In this document: positions 58,833-64,000 of the stretch, one piece after another | How positions within the stretch are numbered: the first letter of the stretch is position 1 | How the letters are laid out: the number at the start of each line of letters is the position of its first letter | Source of the DNA: Tetramitus jugosus | Lineage: Eukaryota > Heterolobosea > Eutetramitea > Acrasida > Vahlkampfiidae | Length of the DNA: 64,000 nt | Assembly: GCA_937625935.1 (NCBI GenBank) | Contig: OW569386.1 | Location: forward strand, 62,001-126,000 | Direction of reading: 5' to 3' | Notes under the pieces: model-generated | The model's database searches: none | What the model was told of the DNA's origin: nothing | What the model saw: only the letters and a program-made list of their open reading frames with translations | Program-made: the position numbers and the translations under genes

Positions 58833-61157
58833 TTACTCCAAAGGTTGGGAAGGGTCTACAATATCTTCATTCTTCGCAAATGGATTGTTGTTCGCGGCAA
58901 ATGACTCCTTTGGATACTTTCTCCACACACTATCGTAAACATTTTCCTTCTTCTTTTGAACAGTCTTTGATTCTTCTATTTTAGTCTGAGATACAGACGT
59001 GGCACTAGTTGGTACTTGTTCCACTACCTTTGTGAAAGAGCTGACAGGGACGTCCTTTCTAATATTTACATACTGTCCCACAGTGTAATCAGTTCTTGGA
59101 ACAGATGAGTATTGGGTTGATGGTGGTGAGTACTCGCGCTTGAACTCCTTCTCCTTGATTGGAGCAGGCTTTTCCTTTGATTCGAAAGCCTCCTTCAACT
59201 TGACATTGGCTCTCTCGGTTAAGTGCAAGTCTCTCTGTTGTCTGAAGAAATCATTCAAGCTATCATTCATGGGCTCTAGAACTTCCTTCATCTTCTCCAC
59301 AATTGTGTCGGCCATTCTCTTCTTAATTGTACCACCGAACAGCTTGACAGCAAGTTTGTTGATAATAGAGTGATTAGACTTCTTGATTGTAATATCCAAC
59401 TTATCAATGTTACACTTGACCGTATGAAGCTCAAGGAAGAGTGGTCGATTCTCCTTCAATATCATCTTCCATTCAATCTTGAAACTCAGTCCTTTACCAA
59501 GAACCTTTACATCAGCAACACCCTCATCAGTCATTCTAGGAATAGCATTTCTGTGGTACCAGAAGTTGATATCGTTGATAGCAAGTCGGATATTGTCTGC
59601 AGACATCTTGAGCTTTGTAATCATGCTATCCTTGTGGTGGTTGTGTCCAAGTTCCACATCGCTAACAAATCTGAGATCGAAACGATCTGGAATAATATCG
59701 GTACCGTTCAATGTCATGTTATCCAAGCGATAGTCATACTTTGGCGTACTTCCTTCAATCATTGGTAATGGCAATGTTTGCAATTCCTTCTCAATCAATG
59801 GAATGAGCATGTCTCTCAATTGACCAACGGATTCTTGAGCCACGAATAGATCAGGTCTTCCTTGTTCATCCATAATGAAATCCTTGGCAAATTGATTAAC
59901 TGCACTACTCAATTTCTGTGTGTCATCGTCATATCGAATTTGGTTCAACAAGTCGCCGAACCCTCTGAACAAGAAGTCAAATCTGGATTGATACTTGTTT
60001 TGCTCCAATCGGAACAGTCTTTGAGCTCTTTCCACAAAGTCCTTTGCTTCTCTCTTTCTAGATTCATCAGTTATCTGATCAGGAGATTCCAATTGTTTCT
60101 TCAAGTACATTCTCAAATCGTGGAGGAATGAAGTGGCATCATTGTCGTTCTGCAGATCATAGTACAGTGACCAGAATTCGTTTTGTAACTTTGTTAAATC
60201 ATTTTCGTTCACGAACTGGATTAACAGATCGTAGGATTCATTGATGATCACCTGAGTTCTATCATTTGGATCCAACTGATTCTGATAGGATTCAAGTTGT
60301 GACAGATTTTTCATTTGAGCAAATCGAGCAGACAGATGTGACACGAGAGTATAGATGTTGTCCAGGGCTCTGTTGTACTGAGGATTGTTCGACAAGAGTG
60401 TCAACATGTTCTCCAATCTATCTTCAAGGCTTCTCTTCTTCTTCTCATCACCAATGTTGCCCTCCTGGAGGTCGTTGACCAAGTCTTGAGCAGTAGATTG
60501 AGTCTGGGACATCTTGGAATCTCCTCTATTGACATCCTTCTTGATTGATTTATTCAATTCATCCCCATGCTTCTCATCAATATCTCGAAGCATCGATTGG
60601 AACAGGTCCATTAAATCAAACAAGAATCCTCTGAAATCACTGGAGCGAATCATGAAGAAAACAACATCACGAATGTTGTTCATTGTTTCCTTGGCCAATT
60701 CCACATCTCTTTCTTGGATTAAGCTTGGTTGATTAGCCAATTGTTGTTCCATTCGTTGAGCAGCGACTCCAGCTGTTTGAGAAGTGTCTCTGCCCAATAG
60801 GTTTGCCTCCTTGACAATCTTTTGCAAGTTTTCGTCTCTGTTCTTGTGTTCGAGTAGTTGTTGAGTGCTTTCGATAATTTCTTGAGCATCGTGAGACAAT
60901 TTCTTTCCTTGATAACTCAACGATCTCTCATTCTCTTCTAAACTTTCCTTGGCGATTTCCAAGGTGCTCTCGATTTCTACGTTGCTTGGCATCTCTCCCT
61001 TTGAGAGTGCACTGGCAACTTGAACAATCTTGGAGTCACCGTGCTTGTAGTCGTGACCAACAGCCACGAATCCAGAATCCGTTTCTTTGATGATCTTCTT
61101 TTGATTAGTATCTACAATAATGTCCTTGTTTTTAACTTCAGTTTTATAGTCAACCAT
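58833..61157 (-). CDS. HAM1/DUF4449-like lipid-binding (TULIP-type) protein
   Basis: 774 residues from ATG 61157. There is no signal peptide or membrane helix. The N-terminal half is helical and charged (FRGFLFDLMDLFQSMLRDI). The section around residues 500-640 carries the pattern seen in fungal HAM1/DUF4449 proteins: LKMSADNIRLAINDINFWYH, a short linker, DEGVADVKVLGKGLSFKIEW, and a long amphipathic end. That region is thought to have a TULIP (BPI/SMP-like) lipid-binding fold. The C-terminus is Lys/Glu-rich with Pro-Ser stretches. The protein may bind lipids in the cytosol or at contact sites; the fungal relatives are mostly uncharacterised. It is transcribed divergently from the mitochondrial ATPase gene. 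Confidence 0.65.
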   Translation of the reverse strand: MVDYKTEVKNKDIIVDTNQKKIIKETDSGFVAVGHDYKHGDSKIVQVASALSKGEMPSNVEIESTLEIAKESLEENERSLSYQGKKLSHDAQEIIESTQQLLEHKNRDENLQKIVKEANLLGRDTSQTAGVAAQRMEQQLANQPSLIQERDVELAKETMNNIRDVVFFMIRSSDFRGFLFDLMDLFQSMLRDIDEKHGDELNKSIKKDVNRGDSKMSQTQSTAQDLVNDLQEGNIGDEKKKRSLEDRLENMLTLLSNNPQYNRALDNIYTLVSHLSARFAQMKNLSQLESYQNQLDPNDRTQVIINESYDLLIQFVNENDLTKLQNEFWSLYYDLQNDNDATSFLHDLRMYLKKQLESPDQITDESRKREAKDFVERAQRLFRLEQNKYQSRFDFLFRGFGDLLNQIRYDDDTQKLSSAVNQFAKDFIMDEQGRPDLFVAQESVGQLRDMLIPLIEKELQTLPLPMIEGSTPKYDYRLDNMTLNGTDIIPDRFDLRFVSDVELGHNHHKDSMITKLKMSADNIRLAINDINFWYHRNAIPRMTDEGVADVKVLGKGLSFKIEWKMILKENRPLFLELHTVKCNIDKLDITIKKSNHSIINKLAVKLFGGTIKKRMADTIVEKMKEVLEPMNDSLNDFFRQQRDLHLTERANVKLKEAFESKEKPAPIKEKEFKREYSPPSTQYSSVPRTDYTVGQYVNIRKDVPVSSFTKVVEQVPTSATSVSQTKIEESKTVQKKKENVYDSVWRKYPKESFAANNNPFAKNEDIVDPSQPLE

Positions 61158-61352
61158 GTTTGCTTGTTTGTTGTGTTATGTACTTTGCTTTGTGATTATG
61201 CTCGAAATATGAGACAGAGCTCTTTGGTTATATAGATCTTGAACAGAGCTAATACTGGCCGATTGTTCTATCATGTCTAAAAAAAGTATGTGAACACCCG
61301 GTGTTGTAATGGCATTCCAATAACGAAAATAACCCTTCACTTCGTTACGAAT

Positions 61353-62999
61353 ATGAAATCGACATCTATTTTCATGACTCGAAGAAGGAGGAATCGACGC
61401 ACAGTTGATCATCACTGGAGGAAAATGATGAAGAGACTCTTGCTCAACTCTGCCCTGACCAGACTGGCATCCACAAAGACCACGCGTTCTGTTGGACGAC
61501 ATCTCCATCCAGAAAAGAATGGTCCACAGAGTCACATGAAGAAATCTGTGGTTCATCAGAAGAAGAGTAGGCAAGGTCACTCGAAAGAGAAGAAGGACAC
61601 CCATCATGAAGAGCCAAAGATAATTACCAAAAAAAGAGAAAGGTTGTTGAGATACACCTGGAGTTTCTTGTTCTTTGGTGTTCCGGTATTTCTCGTGTGG
61701 GATGAGTCTCAAGATGTTGAAAGAGTGGTGGAGGCGATTGAGAAGGGATCAGGTGTACAATTTCATGAGCAGGTAATGATCGCCCCAGTCAACTTGATAG
61801 ATCGAAGAAGCAGTATCGAAAAAATTCAACACATTATTAAACCAAAAAAGCAAAAGGGACCAGAGATGACCACCTTTTGTGTCATCACAGGTTCAACAGG
61901 CAGTGGCAAAACTACATTGATTGAGCAGGTGGCCAAGGAGATGGGAGAACGATTTGTGTTTATTCAGTTTGACAACAAGGGATCGAGGATGAAGGATCAC
62001 ATTATCCAACGATATGCCAAAGTGTTAAACTATCACCCTTTGATGAATGAGGAGGATTTACCCTTTTGGAAACCCTTTCTCTACAAGTTACAATCATCAG
62101 TTGCGCGAAAAACTCAGAGCAACATTCTCTCTGTGATGAAGAAGGCTTGTGGCATCATTCAGGAGAGAGATATAGAGAGACAGCAGGCGGATCCTAATTA
62201 CATCCCGAGAGTGCCCGTGTTTTGCTTTGATAACATTAATGCTTTGGTCGATGATAACTTGGAGACCTTACTTGATCAGTTTGAGGCCTCAAAAGATGCC
62301 ACTGACAAGAGATTGTACGCCAGTATCTATACACTCAATGACGCCAAAACTTTTCATATCCTGGAAGATGAAGAAGGGTTCTCTAGAGTAAATCAGCAAA
62401 TTGAAGTTAGGGATGTCAACTATGACACTGCAAAGGAATACATGAAGGAAGAAATGATTTTAGGTGAAGGATGTACAGTTGAAGATATAGATATGTTAGT
62501 CGAACAGTGCTGTGGTGGTCATTTGTTGTCCATTCAAAGCATGATCTTTCTGAGAAATTCTAGAGGCTTGAATGCGGAACAGTTGGTGGCATACGATGTA
62601 CACAAGATTAGTCTCAGAGCTTCCAAGTTTAACTTGGGAAGAAAACATCCCACTAGGTATGCAACAGCAGTGTGGAACTTACTCTATCGATTGTACGTGA
62701 GTGAAACGGGGGCTCTTTCAGAAGATGAAGCAAAGGAAGCTCTCCAACTCGAAGTGGACAAAGAAAATATGAACATGAAGTGGAAAGAGGAATTGGTTGA
62801 GGAGATTCTGGATGAGATGATCAGTAAGAACCTAATTTCTCGTGATTTACTCTCCAATAGTGTTCGGTTCCACCACAATACTGTTCGAACATATGTTCGT
62901 AATCAAATTTCGGTACACGAAACCAAGTTGGCTGCTATCCTTGAAGAATCACTTCCTAAAGATGAGGAGAATGAAGGCCACCCAACCTCCAAAAAATAA
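61353..62999 (+). CDS. Mitochondrial P-loop ATPase (STAND/AAA-like)
   Basis: 548 residues from ATG 61353; a later pair of Mets at 61425 begins MMKRLLLNSALTRLAST, a good mitochondrial presequence, and may be the true start (524 residues). A hydrophobic segment (WSFLFFGVPVFLVW, about 103-116) could anchor it in the inner membrane. The ATPase domain has Walker A GSTGSGKT (180-187), a Walker-B-like VPVFCFDNIN, then a helical lid and winged-helix-like region (VEEILDEMISKNLISRD). It belongs to the STAND/ORC-like P-loop group, similar in layout to yeast Yme2-type proteins but without an RNA-binding domain. The substrate is unknown. It shares a ~200-bp divergent promoter with the HAM1-like gene. Confidence 0.8.
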   Translation: MKSTSIFMTRRRRNRRTVDHHWRKMMKRLLLNSALTRLASTKTTRSVGRHLHPEKNGPQSHMKKSVVHQKKSRQGHSKEKKDTHHEEPKIITKKRERLLRYTWSFLFFGVPVFLVWDESQDVERVVEAIEKGSGVQFHEQVMIAPVNLIDRRSSIEKIQHIIKPKKQKGPEMTTFCVITGSTGSGKTTLIEQVAKEMGERFVFIQFDNKGSRMKDHIIQRYAKVLNYHPLMNEEDLPFWKPFLYKLQSSVARKTQSNILSVMKKACGIIQERDIERQQADPNYIPRVPVFCFDNINALVDDNLETLLDQFEASKDATDKRLYASIYTLNDAKTFHILEDEEGFSRVNQQIEVRDVNYDTAKEYMKEEMILGEGCTVEDIDMLVEQCCGGHLLSIQSMIFLRNSRGLNAEQLVAYDVHKISLRASKFNLGRKHPTRYATAVWNLLYRLYVSETGALSEDEAKEALQLEVDKENMNMKWKEELVEEILDEMISKNLISRDLLSNSVRFHHNTVRTYVRNQISVHETKLAAILEESLPKDEENEGHPTSKK

Positions 63000-63405
63000 G
63001 GAGAGTCCAACAAATGAATCAATCACCAACAAGATGTTGTTGGAGCGGATTTTCGAAACGATCGTTCGATTGAAATTACCTGACATTAATGATACGATTC
63101 AGTGGCACATTTCTCGAAACAAACAGTCGAACCAATGCCTGATTTTCTGAAACCAGTGTTAAAAGCTGTTGAAGAAGCAACAAAGTTTCATTTCAATAGG
63201 TAGAACACAACATGATTATGAGCATGCTGTACCAAAGAGAAAAAACAATACTCAGACCCAGAATCTTACATTCAGAAGGGTCACAGATTACAGAGGCATC
63301 AACAACTATTACAAATATACCATTGGTTGTTTGGTGATTCTGATCCAGAAACAGGAACCAAACACTTGTTTAACCATTTCTGATATATCAGAAGTTCGAT
63401 AAATA
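62998..63405 (+). pseudogene. Frame-broken coding-like region
   Basis: Three adjacent segments read as protein but in different frames or across stops. One (about 63034-63095) encodes MLLERIFETIVRLKLPDIND. The next (63096-63203) encodes DSVAHFSKQTVEPMPDFLKP and VLKAVEEATKFHFNR. The last (63237-63383) encodes YIQKGHRLQRHQQL, then YHWLFGDSDPETG and HLFNHF. A GTAG donor at 63200 and CAG at 63286 could form an 87-nt intron joining the last two. No donor fits between the first two. It is a decayed gene or a multi-exon gene with base errors. Confidence 0.4.
63378..63393. repeat. Perfect 16-bp palindrome
   Basis: TTCTGATATATCAGAA, directly at the stop of the frame-broken region and just before an AATAAATGA. 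It may be a chance feature or part of 3' end formation. Confidence 0.6.
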
Positions 63406-63556
63406 AATGAAGCCTGTAAGTAAATTTATCCGATTACAACAGCCTGAATAATCAAATATGAGCAATATGAGGTATCTAATGATACTACTAAGACAAGAAA
63501 ACATCATGAACAAGAGCGGTATACACTACTATATTCCTTTTTACACATTCCATCCC

Positions 63557-64000
63557 CTACTCCTCCAACACCATCAAATAACAATCCGGATTCTCTATTC
63601 TCTTATAAAACTTGTCCAACCGTCTCTTCTTCTCGAATCCCAACCGTTCATAGAACCGTACCGCTTCTTCATTACTCACTTGCACATGCAAATACACTTG
63701 ATCAATAGAGAGTGCCTGTTCTTGCTCCATCCGACACGCATCACGCATCACCTGTCGCATCAACATTCGACCTATACCCTGACTCCTGTACGGTGCCAAC
63801 ACTGACAATGTCATGACGTACAATCTCAAATGAGCTCTTCCATCATCTGGCAGCTGTAGATTGGGTAAATCTGGAAAACACTTGTCATGGGGCACACTTG
63901 CATTCCACTTGATGGTTTCGAGGCGACATCCCACACCTCCCACCACTAGGTCATCACTCCTTGCGAGATAGGACATACCAACGTTCACCATTTGAACATA
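63557..64000 (-). CDS. NAA50: N-alpha-acetyltransferase 50 (NAA50/San), 5' end outside window
   Basis: 148 residues are visible; the frame stays open to the window edge, and by comparison with the family the first ~40 residues lie beyond it. GNAT features are RLYVMTLSVLAPYRSQGIGR with the acetyl-CoA loop YRSQGIGRML, then VYLHVQVSNEEAVRFYERLGF and KFYKRIENPDCYLM, both hallmarks of NAA50. NAA50 acetylates N-terminal Met followed by hydrophobic residues and is needed for sister-chromatid cohesion. It works alone or on the NatA complex at the ribosome. All catalytic parts are inside the window. Confidence 0.93.
   Translation of the reverse strand, partial: YVQMVNVGMSYLARSDDLVVGGVGCRLETIKWNASVPHDKCFPDLPNLQLPDDGRAHLRLYVMTLSVLAPYRSQGIGRMLMRQVMRDACRMEQEQALSIDQVYLHVQVSNEEAVRFYERLGFEKKRRLDKFYKRIENPDCYLMVLEE

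Noticed and set aside
1-64000. Ciliate-type or other altered genetic code
   Set aside because: TAA, TAG and TGA each end clear genes (eS21, CorA-type transporter and DYRK respectively).
1-64000. Transposons, viral insertions, CRISPR arrays
   Set aside because: No transposase, reverse transcriptase, integrase, terminal repeats or spaced direct repeats were seen; the many triplet tracts are coding low complexity.

Overview
This is a gene-dense eukaryotic nuclear segment, most likely from a free-living heterolobosean amoeba of the Naegleria type. That assignment is inference from style, not a database match. Genes are compact and lie on both strands. Most are intronless; the rest carry one to three short introns (about 60-230 nt) with GTAAG, GTATG or GTGAG donors and TAG/CAG acceptors. 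TAA, TAG and TGA all serve as stops, so the code is standard. Proteins carry long Gln, Asn, Ser, Thr and Asp runs encoded by CAA, AAC, TCA and GAT tracts. Coding-strand leaders just before the ATG are rich in CAA/AAC. There is no sign of a transposon, virus, plasmid or CRISPR array.

Layout. 1-7.2 kb: an AT-hook protein cut by the window edge, an F-box/Rab-like fusion, an OTU protease, a coiled-coil protein, a VASt-like lipid-binding protein, an unknown protein and an orphan fragment of a Rho-GTPase-binding domain. 7.2-11 kb: a CorA-type magnesium transporter and an FH2 (formin) protein. 11.1-13.4 kb: a tandem pair of secreted glycine-rich repeat proteins, the most distinctive item here. 13.6-22 kb: a small Cys-rich ORF, ASCC1, a mitochondrial J-protein, ribosomal protein eS21, acyl-CoA-binding protein, a divergent actin-related protein and a UBXN7-type p97 adaptor. 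21.9-33 kb: an OSCA/TMEM63 channel, an RCC1-repeat protein, a tRNA-like element, an oxysterol-binding protein, DDX41 helicase and a frameshifted F-box ORF. 33-46 kb: a START-like protein, a GPI-type surface protein, TCTP, a DYRK kinase, a membrane-anchored aldehyde dehydrogenase, tRNA-Lys(CTT) and a large acidic protein. 46-64 kb: an LMBR1-family membrane protein, a secreted protein with DUF5648-like repeats, an RGS-START protein, a low-complexity protein, a membrane DUF229/sulfatase-like protein, a purple acid phosphatase, a HAM1/DUF4449-like protein, a mitochondrial P-loop ATPase and NAA50 (cut at the right edge).

The genes do not form one pathway. Loose themes are lipid handling (VASt, ACBP, OSBP, two START-like proteins, HAM1-like), ubiquitin and p97 (OTU, F-box, UBXN7), Rho/formin signalling, and several secreted or surface proteins. 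Neighbouring genes share short divergent promoters or end tail to tail within tens of bases. Short genes not obvious at a glance were read directly from the intergenic sequence and are flagged with low confidence.
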